Of a stretch of DNA of 40,000 bases, positions 19,509-29,420 are shown piece by piece (the stretch's first letter is position 1; each line of letters begins with the position of its first letter). The stretch is from Chromera velia. Lineage: Eukaryota; Sar; Chromeraceae. The notes beneath the pieces are model-generated. The model did no database searches. It saw nothing but the letters and a program-made list of their open reading frames with translations, and had not been told where the DNA came from. A program made the position numbers and the translations under genes. The stretch covers positions 13,106 through 53,105 of the forward strand of contig JAHBMJ010005840.1 of NCBI GenBank assembly GCA_018398765.1, read 5' to 3'.

Positions 19509-19940
19509 TCATGAGATCGTCATGCGCCCGCTGCAGGTGTACCTGTGAGAGCAGGTATTTCGACGGGCACTGCACCCGTAGGACCTGCTTGCAGCAACGC
19601 GCCCAAGGTACCTGCCATTGCAGTAGCACCGGCAGGAGGTTCCCTGAAGGAGGCGTCCGAGAGGCTCGGCGTGGTTCTTCGCCTCCTCCTCAATCAGCTC
19701 TTCTGCTTCTGCCTCGGCAGGAAGGGGCAAGATCACCTCCCCCTTCTCATTCAGCTCCAAAACCTGGCCGGTGGTGGTTTTCAAGGGAGCGTCATCTTCT
19801 GTCACGATCACCTCGCCTTCAGGCATAACTTCAAGAGGATCAACACCGGGCACAGCTCCCTCAACAGGCAGAGGCACTCCAGAGTCCTGGGCAGCCACAA
19901 GGCCGAAGAGAGCTTCGAGGAAAAAAAGGGACTTCGCCAT
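19509..19940 (-). CDS. small secreted Cys-rich protein, 143 aa
   Basis: The start is placed at ATG 19,940 because the peptide from there begins with a clean signal peptide, MAKSLFFLEALFGLVAAQ, with likely cleavage after VAA. An upstream Met in the same frame (20,081) would put the signal inside the chain. The middle (about residues 20-90) is acidic and Pro/Val/Glu-rich, ending in EAEAEELIEEEAKNHAEP. The last 45 residues are basic and carry six Cys in the pattern C-x-C-x-C-x15-C-x6-C-x5-C, suggesting a small disulphide-bonded domain. I recognise no family. It is likely secreted or in the endomembrane lumen. The frame is intronless and intact. The acidic prodomain plus basic Cys-rich tail would suit a processed peptide, but that is inference. 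Confidence 0.55.
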   Translation of the reverse strand: MAKSLFFLEALFGLVAAQDSGVPLPVEGAVPGVDPLEVMPEGEVIVTEDDAPLKTTTGQVLELNEKGEVILPLPAEAEAEELIEEEAKNHAEPLGRLLQGTSCRCYCNGRYLGRVAASRSYGCSARRNTCSHRYTCSGRMTIS

Positions 19941-20224
19941 TTTGAAGTGGAGACGGGAAAAAGATATGTTTTTTAGCACAGGAGAGCGACTGAACCGAAA
20001 ACCGATTTTCCTTCGATACCAGCGGTGAGGAAAATTTTGATACCAGCTACGAGAAACGCAAGCACAACGGATACAAAACACTGATCAATTTGTCTCGAGT
20101 AGTCTCAAACTCTCAGCACCGTGAACTTCCAAGCTTGGCACTGAAAAACGGGACTCAGAATTGATCCAGAAAATTACGGAAGGGAACTTTTGGACAGCGA
20201 CCATGCAGCGCGATCCAGCGCGCT

Positions 20225-20244
20225 GCGCGCAGCTAGCTGCGCGC
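20225..20244. repeat. 20-bp perfect palindrome
   Basis: GCGCGCAGCTAGCTGCGCGC is its own reverse complement. It is embedded in a CG-rich island. Confidence 0.9.
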
Positions 20245-20598
20245 GCACAAATTGGACCCGCACCCAGGCTCTCTAGAGCGGCCATTTTTAGCACCGCGGC
20301 GGCGCCCCCTCCCATTTGGGGCATGGCCCCATATACCGTCAAATCGGTTTTTTCTGCGCGCCGCAGGCGCCACAAATTTTTTTTTCAGGTGTTTCAATGA
20401 TAAATTTGATTAATTGCTGATCAATTTGGTTCAACTCCCATACCGTACGAACTAACGGCCGGTATGCTGGGATGTGTTATGCATCCACAAACCCTCGTTT
20501 CAGTATTAATTTGGTTCAACTTACCTCAGAAAAGGTAAAGACCGGAACAATCACGCCGCGGTTCCCCCCTTTCTTCAAGGTTTTACAACCGCGGCGCG

Positions 20599-20658
20599 CC
20601 GCGGTGCGCCTTCGGGCGCTCCGCGGCACCGCGGCGTTTGACCGCAAACGCCGCGGTG
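20599..20658. repeat. two adjacent GC-rich hairpins
   Basis: Hairpin 1 (20,599-20,626): CCGCGG, T, GCGCC, loop TTCG, GGCGC, T, CCGCGG, which is fully paired except for one T-T mismatch and has a stable UUCG-type loop. Hairpin 2 (20,627-20,658): a 14-bp perfect stem, CACCGCGGCGTTTG with CAAACGCCGCGGTG, around a 4-nt loop. They abut with no spacer. Confidence 0.85.
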
Positions 20659-21051
20659 TCTAGAAAGCCTGCCCGCACCCCCGCCCTCCGGGGCCACCTA
20701 TAGCTATACCTGTAGCTCTAAGCTCTTGCGTGCGTCGATTTGTGCAGAAGCCGATTAATCGGCTCTATAGCTGTGAGTTGAGCATGCAAAGTGGATCTAT
20801 AATATTTGTGGCAGCACGCATGGGAGTTAAATGTGGAAACATTGCATGTGGAAACCCTCTTGATGATAGTCTCCACGTACACCAATCTAGCTGACGTGCG
20901 ATGGTGATTGATCCAATTCCGTATTAACAAAAGTCTGTCTTCAAAAGATCTAACTGAGACCTTTGATCTGACGCCTCTGTGCAAGCATTGAAGAAGCTTT
21001 GATTGTAGAAATCAAACAACCCCTTTCAGAGCAAACAACTGAGCGAACAAA

Positions 21052-21645
21052 ATGTTTGGCGCCTTCCAGTGGTTCTGGGATATTTTAGACTGGCTTGGGC
21101 TCTCTCACAAGTCGGCCAAGATTTTGTTCCTGGGTCTCGATAACGCGGGGAAGACGACTTTGCTGTCAATGTTGAAGGATGACAAAGTGCAACAACACGT
21201 CCCAACAACGCACCCGCACTGTGAAGAACTCGTGATCGGCAAGATGAAATTTCGGACATTCGACTTGGGAGGTCACGAGACTGCGCGCAGGATCTGGAGG
21301 GACTACTTCCCTTCTGTCGGTGCGATCGTCTTTCTTGTAGATTCCACTGACAGAGAGCGGTTCGAGGAGGCGAGTGAGGAACTGTCCCTCCTGCTGGATA
21401 CTCCTGAGCTCTCTGAAGTGCCTTTCATTGTCCTTGGGAACAAGATTGATGATCCGAGAGCAGTCTCGGAGGATGAATTGAAGTACAAACTGGATCTGTA
21501 CAGACACATCCCTTTTGAATTCGGGAGTAAGGGGAAGGACAAGTACCGACAAGGTGTGCGTCCTGTGGGGGTGTTCATGTGTTCAGTGATCAGAAAGATG
21601 GGCTATGTAGAAGCATTCCGGTGGCTTTCCAAGTTTTTGAGCTGA
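21052..21645 (+). CDS. SAR1: SAR1 family small GTPase, COPII coat initiator
   Basis: 197 codons, the usual SAR1 length, with no intron. The N-terminal helix is rich in Phe and Trp ([17 protein letters not shown]), as in SAR1, where it inserts into the ER membrane after GTP loading. Nucleotide-binding motifs are intact: P-loop GLDNAGKT (residues 28-35), switch I Thr in VPTTHP, DLGGH (71-75) with the catalytic His75, NKID (130-133) and CSV (177-179). The ending [14 protein letters not shown] is the typical SAR1 C-terminus. The lack of a myristoylation Gly2 and the SAR1-type N-terminus separate it from ARF. In the cell it would start COPII vesicle budding at ER exit sites. Unlike the gene at 27 kb it is intronless; a retrocopy origin cannot be excluded, but nothing is decayed. 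Confidence 0.97.
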   Translation: MFGAFQWFWDILDWLGLSHKSAKILFLGLDNAGKTTLLSMLKDDKVQQHVPTTHPHCEELVIGKMKFRTFDLGGHETARRIWRDYFPSVGAIVFLVDSTDRERFEEASEELSLLLDTPELSEVPFIVLGNKIDDPRAVSEDELKYKLDLYRHIPFEFGSKGKDKYRQGVRPVGVFMCSVIRKMGYVEAFRWLSKFLS

Positions 21646-23147
21646 TCGTTGTAAGGCAGCTCACCATGGGTGCTCGGGACGAGAGCAGTGTCCTGTCTGC
21701 TCTCTTTGTCTTTGGTGTAACTTCGGTTGGCTTTCTTCAAATAGGGATTTGTGCCTCTCTCTGCTTCTGTTTCTGATTCTCTCTTCTCTCAAATGGTAGA
21801 CGAAGGAGGGGGGTTCATTCGTGAATGCGCAACATGAAGAATGAATAAACGAAAAAAGGAGGGAAGAAACGAAGAGGACAGAAGCAAACAGTGATGCATG
21901 GAAAGAAAGGAAGTAAGGAAGGAAGGAAAGAAGGAAGGAAGGAAGGGATGGAGGGAGGGAGAGACGGAGAGAGAGGGAGAGAGGAGAAGGGGGAGAGATG
22001 GAGCGAAGAAAAGAAGGAAGGGCAATGGGTGTACTCTCAGCTGCCTCAGCCTGCCTCCTTCGAGACTTCACGAATTTTTCCGAAGTCTCGCTGCCTTTCT
22101 GCCTTTCGTTCTGACAGCGAATTGCACTCTGTATGTGCAAGATCATGAGTCCACGTTCATGAGCGTCTGTCTTTATGTATGCATGCCTGAGAGTTTACGT
22201 ATTGGTTTGTGCGAGTCCAGTTGATTCAAGATATGAACGGACATCAAAGAAATTCGGCATTTCCATTTATGCAGAAAGCTCTGATGTTTTCATTGTGCAA
22301 TAGCGTGGGACCGAAGTTACTTGAGGTTCACTCGGGACCATCAGGGGCGGTATCTAGAATGAAGTGGTTTTCTGACAACGAATGAAGGGGGGCTAAGACA
22401 AGGCGACTTTGCTAGTAATTGCTAGTGACTTTGTCTTTCTGCATGTCATTGAGTCTTTGTTTAAAGGACAGTGTGTTTAAGAACTCCGTAACTTAAATTA
22501 TTTTGCCACCTCTTTATTTATTTCTGTTTTGATTAAGGACATCCCTATCCTACCGCTGCTAGTACCGCATACTAGCCTATCCCATTTGGACCGTGGCCAT
22601 TTCGCGTATATATACTTATACATACTGACATGATACCATACCTACTAGTAAGCAATTAATTTATATAGAAGGTACCGATATTACCATACAAGTTGTGCAC
22701 TGTAAAAGTTTGTTATCGATTATAACTTTACTAAATAGTTTGCTTATAGTATTATAATTATTATCCCTGCTTTATACCCTATCTTGAATGCTCATAGATT
22801 AACTGCCCTTTGCCATTAGGACATGATGGCTGGCGGGTTCAGTCACCTCATCATCATCATCTGATCATCATCATAATCATCCATCTAGCTCTGGATATGG
22901 ATGACGATGGCGCATCATAGTCATAGTCATAGTACTATAATAGTAGTAATCATAACTATCGTTTCTACTCAATGTGCTGAATAAGGCATGCACTTTAACA
23001 ATTCGAACCTCCACACTGAAGCTGTTTCGTCTTAGGATGATTAACATTGATTATCGTCTAAAAGAAAAAATGGCGACAGTGTCCTAAAGCACCAATAAAT
23101 CACTTATCACTTATCACTTTGTCTCCATTTAAATTATTTGTCTAACT
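21646..23147. other. SAR1 3' flank and AT-rich intergenic DNA
   Basis: Just 3' of SAR1 is a purine-rich tract. Beyond 22,200 the DNA is AT-rich with no gene. It contains CAT/ATC trinucleotide runs (22,846-22,890), CATAGT repeats (22,915-22,940) and ATCACTT repeats (23,098-23,120). Confidence 0.45.
21890..21992. repeat. GGAA/GGGA/GAGA purine tract
   Basis: Imperfect GGAA and GGAG units, about 100 bp. Reading frames across it are artefacts. Confidence 0.85.
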
Positions 23148-24063
23148 AACCGACTCTATATAGTGGCGTTAGCCGTAACTAATATAACTGTGTTACATAT
23201 ACATGGCTCGAAGGGCCATGTTACGTTTTATGTGGTGCGTAATATAAACTGAAATATAAATATTACGGTTAAGGGCGTAAATTATGCAAAGTTACTAGGC
23301 AAAGTTATCCTTAGGTAGGTAGGAAAGCACCTGAACAACAAACGTTAACTATAAAGTTGTATCAACTGATTGTAAACTGATTGATAACGATAATTTAGAA
23401 ATACAGATTTGATGCAGCAATCGTTCTTCATATAATGTTTGAGTTTAACAGAGCCTCATCAATCGTTCTTACTATAGCAATTGAGGGCTGATCGGGGCTG
23501 ATTCGTTTCATTCGAAGCTTAGACATTTGTTGAAGTCGTGTGATAACAATGATAGCGGGCATTTTCAAGTTTTGTCATCAATCTGATTCAGTAGATCTCC
23601 AGACTGACGTAGTAGTCTCAATTTATCCTTCTTTTTTCCCTGTTTTGAAGTCTTCCACTCTCTCTGCTTCCTCCTCTCCCCCCTCTTAATAGCCCATATG
23701 CAGCTCCTCTCCCCCCTCCTCTTCCTGGTTCTAAGGCCGGGATCTTTGGAGGTGGAGCTCTTCTAGGTTCCCTTCTCAAGCCAAGAAAGAAGGGATAGAT
23801 TAGCTGTTAGCCAGGAGCTTGGCCACTTGATTATCTCAGTGAAGTTACTGCCGCGATCGACACCATGACGCGCGCAATGACAGCCGTGTGCGGGGGACTA
23901 TAGGCCTTAAAATCTTAAAGTTACGTTTTAATTTAACGTAAGATATAGACCTATTTCAAGAAAACGTGAAGTTACGTTTTTTTTGTAACTAATTTTACCG
24001 TGACTATTCAGATCGTTCCTCTATTCCTACATTACAGCTAACGCCACTATGTAACCGACTCTA
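23148..24063. mobile_element. non-autonomous DNA transposon with TIRs and 11-bp target duplication
   Basis: A perfect 11-bp direct repeat AACCGACTCTA lies at 23,148-23,158 and 24,053-24,063. Just inside are terminal inverted repeats: ATAGTGGCGTTAGC at 23,160-23,173 and its complement GCTAACGCCACTAT at 24,037-24,050, with similarity continuing about 5 bp (C/T then GTAA). The internal element is 894 bp, AT-rich, and has no open frame of note, so it is non-autonomous. It contains a CATGGC...GCCATG hairpin near 23,203-23,220. An 11-bp duplication is in the range of Mutator-like elements (8-11 bp), but the short TIR is not decisive. Confidence 0.65.
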
Positions 24064-24335
24064 ACGTCTTTTATAGAGCATGTAAAGGCAAATACAAACT
24101 CTAACAAAATTCACTATCAAATTTCTAGCAGAAAAATGTCAAATCTAGTTATCAAAAATGAATAGTCCTAGGAATAGTCTAGAATAGAATCATGAAACAT
24201 GTATTCTCCAAAAAAAGTAAACTCAATAATTTTGATTATACTTTGTGAAGACAAATGGAATACTTGAACATTCATATTTAGCGCTAGATTTAGGTTTATT
24301 TAGGTTTAATTTACCGTTAAACGCTCATTTATAGG

Positions 24336-24548
24336 CTGCAAGCGATGGTGAATGATGATTTAAGTTATGATGAAGACTCGATCGATTATTTCAAATCGTG
24401 TCAAATAAAAGCAACAGGAGGAGCAAGGCAAGCAAAAAGAGATATAAATAAATTTGGTTGCAACAGTTCAAGGGGCAAGAAAACAATGGGCATATTTATC
24501 ACAGGACCTGACACAGCTAGTGACATACAGCGGTGGATAAAAGAACAG
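24336..24548 (+). other. exon-like open stretch bounded by splice-site consensus
   Basis: An AT-rich open frame is flanked by TTTATAG (acceptor-like, ending 24,334-24,335) and CAG followed by GTAAGG (donor-like, from 24,549). It reads MVNDDLSYDEDSIDYFKSC near the start and ends GIFITGPDTASDIQRWIKEQ. I recognise no family, and no neighbouring exon was found. It may be a stray exon of a fast-evolving or degraded gene. The amino-acid composition looks protein-like, but it is short. Confidence 0.25.
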
Positions 24549-24633
24549 GTAAGGGATTGACGTTTTGAAAAATAACAAAAAAAAAACCTGCCTTCCAGTT
24601 TATTAGCTTAACCTTCAGGCACGCATGTACGTG

Positions 24634-24662
24634 CACACACACTCATACAAACACACAGAGAT

Positions 24663-24700
<38 letters not shown>

Positions 24701-24717
24701 ACACAGCCCCCTCCCCA

Positions 24718-24748
<31 letters not shown>

Positions 24749-24865
24749 CACGCACATACGCAGACAGACACATAATCACACACAACCATGCACATAGCCA
24801 CGCTAAAGAGTATCTTCTTCCGCCCCGCCTCTCTTTCACGCACGCACACACACCCACACACGCAC

Positions 24866-24904
<39 letters not shown>

Positions 24905-24937
24905 TACATACATACATACGCACATACATCTACACAC

Positions 24938-24972
<35 letters not shown>
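24634..24972. repeat. CA, TACA and GA microsatellite cluster
   Basis: Successive (CA)n runs, a short (CATA)n run near 24,900-24,920 and a (GA)n run (24,945-24,971). Long frames in this area consist of Thr-His or Cys-Val repeats and are artefacts. Confidence 0.95.
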
Positions 24973-24974
<2 letters not shown>

Positions 24975-25682
24975 GAAAAAGAAGAGGAGAGAAGCAGAGA
25001 AAGAGAGAGAAGGGGACGAAGACCACCAAGAGTCCCTGTGCACTACGAAAAGATACAAAAGGACCCCAAAATTTCAGCATGAACAAAGAGTTCTCATCCT
25101 GACTAGGACACCCTCCCACAAAGATAGACACAGAAACACGCTAACTCTGAGGCAAAGATCAAAACAGAGGAGACCAACTACCATTAAACTTGGGGCACCA
25201 AACAAAGACATCTGATTCATTCAAACATAGACGGGTATCCATACGCGGACAAAGCCTCACTCACCTCTGCAAAGAGTGTGTGCCATAGACGAAGAGAGAT
25301 GAAGGATACCGCGACAGGGGAATGCCTCCATTGCAGGTTTGCCAACGAAAATGGACAGGCGGCATTGACAAAGGACGACGAATGGGCACAGCACGTCAGA
25401 CGCCTACACAGACGGACATGCAGAGCACATACACCGATAAAAGCGCTGAGGGGGGTCTTTGAACAAAAGGGTACTAAGGCGGAGACTAGAAGGAGTACTT
25501 GCATGCCGGCAGGGACGAATCTCTTTCCTACACGATTTCACAGTGCCCCCCTCCAATCATTGGGGCTTTCTTCGAAGCCAATCTTCGAAGGCTTTCTTCT
25601 CTTCCACTATGCCTGCATTGTCTAGTGCATTGTAAACTCCGAAGCCAAATCACAGACCATTGAGGACCCGGATATCCTCCCT
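24973..25682. other. no firm gene; weak zinc-finger-like ORF
   Basis: A plus-strand frame of 115 codons (25,278-25,625) contains ECLHC...DEWAQHVRRLHRRTC. This C-x2-C...H-x4-H spacing loosely resembles a zinc finger, but no splice context or family supports it. Otherwise this is the 3' flank of the minus-strand gene ending at 25,683. Confidence 0.25.
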
Positions 25683-26369
25683 TCAAGCCTGCAGCAGTAG
25701 AATACTTTTCTTTCTCTGTCGTTGCAAAGACCTGCAACGACGCAAAAGCAGCTCACGTCCTAATCGTTTTAGCGATTCAAAACTTTGCTCCTCCTTTGCT
25801 GCCAATTCTGCGTCTTTCGTGAGGCATTCATCCAATTCAATCAATTGACGTAAGCTTTCTCGCAAATAGTGCAGAAAGTGGCCAAACGACAAAAGCGCCA
25901 CCCCGATTGCAGATGAGGACTGCTCTCCTTCTCGAGCTGCCTGCACAGCTTCGTACAGTGCTCCAAAGCTGATGAACATGGCAGTTGACATGCCGATCAG
26001 AGGGTCGTCAATGAAGGAAGCCACGCGGTTGTATGCGACTGCTTTGATCGTGAGTCGCCAAAGTTCAGCCGGTCCGAGTTTCCGATCGCGATCGACCTTC
26101 AACCCTGCTGCGGGACTGGAGTTGCAGAAGCACGCCAAGTCACCCAGTTTGTATTCAGAAACGTCGGACTCTTCCGGAGGGGGTAACTGATCTTCTGGAA
26201 GGGAAGAGGACTCCGTGGACGACAAAAACGCAGTCCTGTGTTTGCACCCATGCTTCCAGGTTTTGCAGAACGTGCGAGGTGCAGAGAAGCTTTCCGTATG
26301 CAGAAGGAATAATGAAACCACAAGAACCGCAAGTCGCGACAGTGGAAAAAGCATCTTCCAGTTTGTCAT
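25683..26369 (-). CDS. putative plastid-targeted protein of unknown function, 228 aa
   Basis: Intact, intronless frame from ATG 26,369; a second Met at 26,354 would serve equally. The N-terminus is a signal peptide (hydrophobic LAVLVVSLFLL) followed by TESFSAPRTF and a basic, Ser/Thr-containing stretch of about 35 residues. This is the bipartite leader (signal peptide plus transit peptide with an early Phe) used for nuclear-encoded proteins of complex red-type plastids. After an acidic Pro/Ser spacer, the mature part (from about residue 70) has mostly helical character. It includes a weakly hydrophobic segment GMSTAMFISFGALYEAVQAA and a C-terminal, charged, coiled-coil-like region ending in an Arg-rich tail. 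No family is recognised. It is transcribed away from the MROH1-like gene, with about 940 bp between the starts. Confidence 0.6.
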   Translation of the reverse strand: MTNWKMLFPLSRLAVLVVSLFLLHTESFSAPRTFCKTWKHGCKHRTAFLSSTESSSLPEDQLPPPEESDVSEYKLGDLACFCNSSPAAGLKVDRDRKLGPAELWRLTIKAVAYNRVASFIDDPLIGMSTAMFISFGALYEAVQAAREGEQSSSAIGVALLSFGHFLHYLRESLRQLIELDECLTKDAELAAKEEQSFESLKRLGRELLLRRCRSLQRQRKKSILLLQA

Positions 26370-27311
26370 AGGAATATTGCTTCACCTATGTATGTAAGCA
26401 ACACGTTGAATGTTGCATTGTGCGTTCTTCCCCGAAGGAGGGAGCATGCAGCAAAAAGAAATGGATTAATACCTTCTCCTCCTATCGCGCAAATCATTGG
26501 ATCAGACTGATATCCAAGTATGTGAGGGAGGGGAAAATGCGTCCATCGAGCTAGCTGTCATCCTTACAGAAAGCCTGAGAAAGGGTCCGATTTTCAATTT
26601 TTTAAGAGAACATGCATGCACTTGTTGCAAGATTCAACGTGTTGCAAGAACGAAACTATAGTTTTACCTTGCAAACTATCACGCAAGTCACGAACAACTG
26701 TTGTTTTTACATGCATGTTTTGACCCGTGGGCGTGCGCGCAGTCAATCCGAGCTATAGAGCACGCTCGCGCCATCTGACAGCAGAACTTAAAACTGCAGT
26801 CTCAGTGGATCTCAGTGGGAAGATAATTCAGAGAATTCGCTTAACCCTAGGGTTGGCCTGGTTGTTTTGAGGCAACTGCAAGGAAGTTCGTTCACATATG
26901 AGCATCGGCAAGTTTCGATTCCACATCTGCTCATGACTTTTTTACGTGCTCCAGTTTTGTCGTTTGATCTGGTGCTGAAGCTACGCCATTGTTTACCGGT
27001 ATCTTCCGCGTCTCCTCACAAAGCCCTTCTGCTATCCTGCTTGCAAGGGCCCCGAGCAGAAGCTCTGCCGCATTTTGTGTCGAGAGAATGCAGCGATTGG
27101 CCTCGAAACTGTCTTGCTAGGCTCTTTGGCTCTACACTTGCTGTCCTTCTGTTTTAGACTTTAGAGTACCCAAGCCCGAAAGTTCACGCTGACCGATCGT
27201 TCCCATATATAAGTTCCGCGAACTGCTTTCAGGAGAAGAGGAAAAGGCACAAGTCGTCAGGAGCTTGGAGGCTCAGAGAAAAGAGCAAAGCTAAGTGAGG
27301 CCAGAGTAAAG
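26370..27311. other. divergent promoter region
   Basis: Lies between the starts of two genes facing away from each other. A plus-strand frame of 96 codons (26,867-27,157) has no recognisable features. Repeated phrases CTCAGTGGATCTCAGTGGGA lie near 26,800. Confidence 0.4.
27206..27213 (+). promoter_or_regulatory. possible TATA box of the MROH1-like gene
   Basis: TATATAAG lies about 100 bp upstream of the ATG at 27,312, a reasonable distance for a core promoter with a short 5' UTR. It rests on sequence resemblance only. Confidence 0.25.
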
Positions 27312-29343
27312 ATGGAGACACCCAGTGCTGCCGATCACACTCCAGTGGACGAGCTCGTGTTTGCTCTCCTGGATGCACTTAGCGATGCTGACGAGACCAT
27401 GCAAGCAAGCATCAGAGAATCCGTGTCGACGCTCTCAAATGCGAACCTCAGTCTGGTCATCAAGGCGATCTTCTCCTTCCTCCAGGTCAGCACTCCCGTC
27501 CTCGTGTTTTTCTTCCTATTGCCTCCACCTCCAGGATACTTAGGCTTTGATTCCCTTGCCGCAGGTCCGTCGAACGTCTGTTGAGCACCAGCTCTCTCTG
27601 TTAAATTTGATTCGCCAGGTTCTCGAGCAACGTCCTGTTCCCTTCGGGCCCACGGAGCCCCTCTCTGTGGAAGGCAGCCGAGAGGCAGAAAGGGCTCTGC
27701 AGGTGCGTGGCAGAGGGACAGGAAGGGAAGAGCGAGAGGACAGAGAGGAGGACGAGGGGGGAGACGAAGAGGAAGAAGATGACGAAGAATCGTCGTGGGA
27801 CGAGACAGGGAGAGACTCTTTGTCGCCCTCTCTCGCGAGGGCTGCAGCATCCTTCATGGTCACGGAGATTGTGCACATCAGCGATAGAGACGGGAACGGA
27901 AAGAACAGCCGAAGAGGGGCCCTCTCCCAGATCATCGTCTGTCTTGCCGGTCTCCATCCCGACATAACCCTTCCAGTCGTTGTCAGAGCTCTGGAGGCAC
28001 CCGTTTCTGTCCTCACTGGAGGGGGGACGTCGGGGGGTGCGGCCTCGACGTCTGCAACTCAACAGGCATCAGGTGGGCGGCTGGGCATTGTCCGTTTCTC
28101 TGCAGCTTTTCGGTTCATTTCCGAGGTTTACGGCCTCCGACTGCAAAGGTGCACTGAGTTTCTCCCTCACGAGGTTTCCTTCTGCCTTGCGCTCTACGCT
28201 GTGCCAGTGTGCGCCCGATTATGTGTATTTGTAAGGCGTTCATTGAGTGAGTGAAAGCGTGTGCATGTGCATGTGCGTGAGAGCGTGTCCTTTCCGTCCC
28301 GATGCACCTCTTCCCTCTTGTCCCTCCCTCCCTCCCTCTGTCTGTGCAGCGAAGATCTCTGCTCTCCTCGAGACTGTCAGGGAGACGGCGGCATGCCACC
28401 CTCTCTCCGTATTCCGGCATGCACGCCTGCTCCTTGCCCAGCTCCGCAGTCTGGCCTCCTTCCTGCCCATGAGGGAGCCTGCAGCTCGGTGTCTCTCGTC
28501 TGTCTCCGAGGCCGTCGGACACTCCTGCCTTGAAGTCGCGAGAGCCAGGGGGGAGACGGCAGGGGAAGGAGAGGGCATTGAGGGGATCTTGTCGAACGGG
28601 CGGAAGAGGGAAGGGAAGGACGATGCTGCGGGTCTTCTGTTTGCCCTGACCCCGTCTCCCCACTCCTGCTCTCTTGCCCCCTCACTTCTACCGCAGGAAG
28701 AGATGAAGGAACCGTTCCTGTCGATACTTGATGGATGGGCTCAGTGCAAGACCACCGCTCAAAAGGTCTACTCTCTGGAGTGTCTCGGGCACCTCTCTGC
28801 GGCCATTTCTGCCGAGCTCTTGTCGGAGAACGCTGAAGTCAGTCAGTCAGTCAGTCAGCAAGAGACGGGGATCTCATCTTGTTGCTGTGTGAAGACTGGA
28901 AGAAATGGCAGGTGCTCAGTTTGGTGCTCTCATAGACTGTGTTCCTCCCGTCTCTCTGTTTACATGGATGCAGAAACTTTTGAAGCTCTTCGGGGGATTT
29001 TGTGGACAAAAGGAGACTGCAGGGAGCGCAGTGCCCCTCCCGGTGCTCAGAGGTCTTGCGATTCTCTTGCAGGTCTGTCTGTCTGCCTCCTCTTCTCTTT
29101 CCTCCCCAACCTTCACTCTCGGCTCTTTCAGTCTGTCTGCCTGTCTCTCTCTCTCTCTGTGCGTTTGTGTCCACGTGTCTGTGTGAAGGTTTCTGTGTGT
29201 AGACAGCATGCAGGCTCCATGTCGGTGTAGTCTATTTATACGCTGTCCCCCCCCCCTGAGACACTCTCCACCGTGAGGCAATTTTGCCCATCCCCATCGG
29301 ACCAAGAGACGCGATGGCATCTTTCTCCTTCTTTGTATCTGTA

Positions 29344-29420
<77 letters not shown>

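Larger units (their letters stand above)
19941..21051. other. divergent intergenic region between the Cys-rich gene and SAR1
   Basis: Should contain both promoters, since the genes are transcribed away from each other. It holds islands of very GC-rich palindromic sequence (20,215-20,370 and 20,575-20,700) in otherwise moderate-GC DNA. No TATA box is obvious near the SAR1 start. A T-rich, CTTTGATTGTAG-like stretch lies about 55 bp upstream of its ATG. Confidence 0.4.

Noticed and set aside
19545..19976. Plus-strand ORF of 143 codons
   Set aside because: Antisense to the secreted Cys-rich gene, whose signal peptide and Cys pattern make the minus strand the better choice.
21052..21645. ARF rather than SAR1
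   Set aside because: There is no Gly2 for myristoylation, and the Trp/Phe-rich N-terminus, DLGGH, CSV and C-terminal motifs are those of SAR1.
24625..25215. Long Thr-His and Cys-Val-rich reading frames
   Set aside because: They are translations of CA/GT and GA microsatellites with no start context or non-repetitive core.
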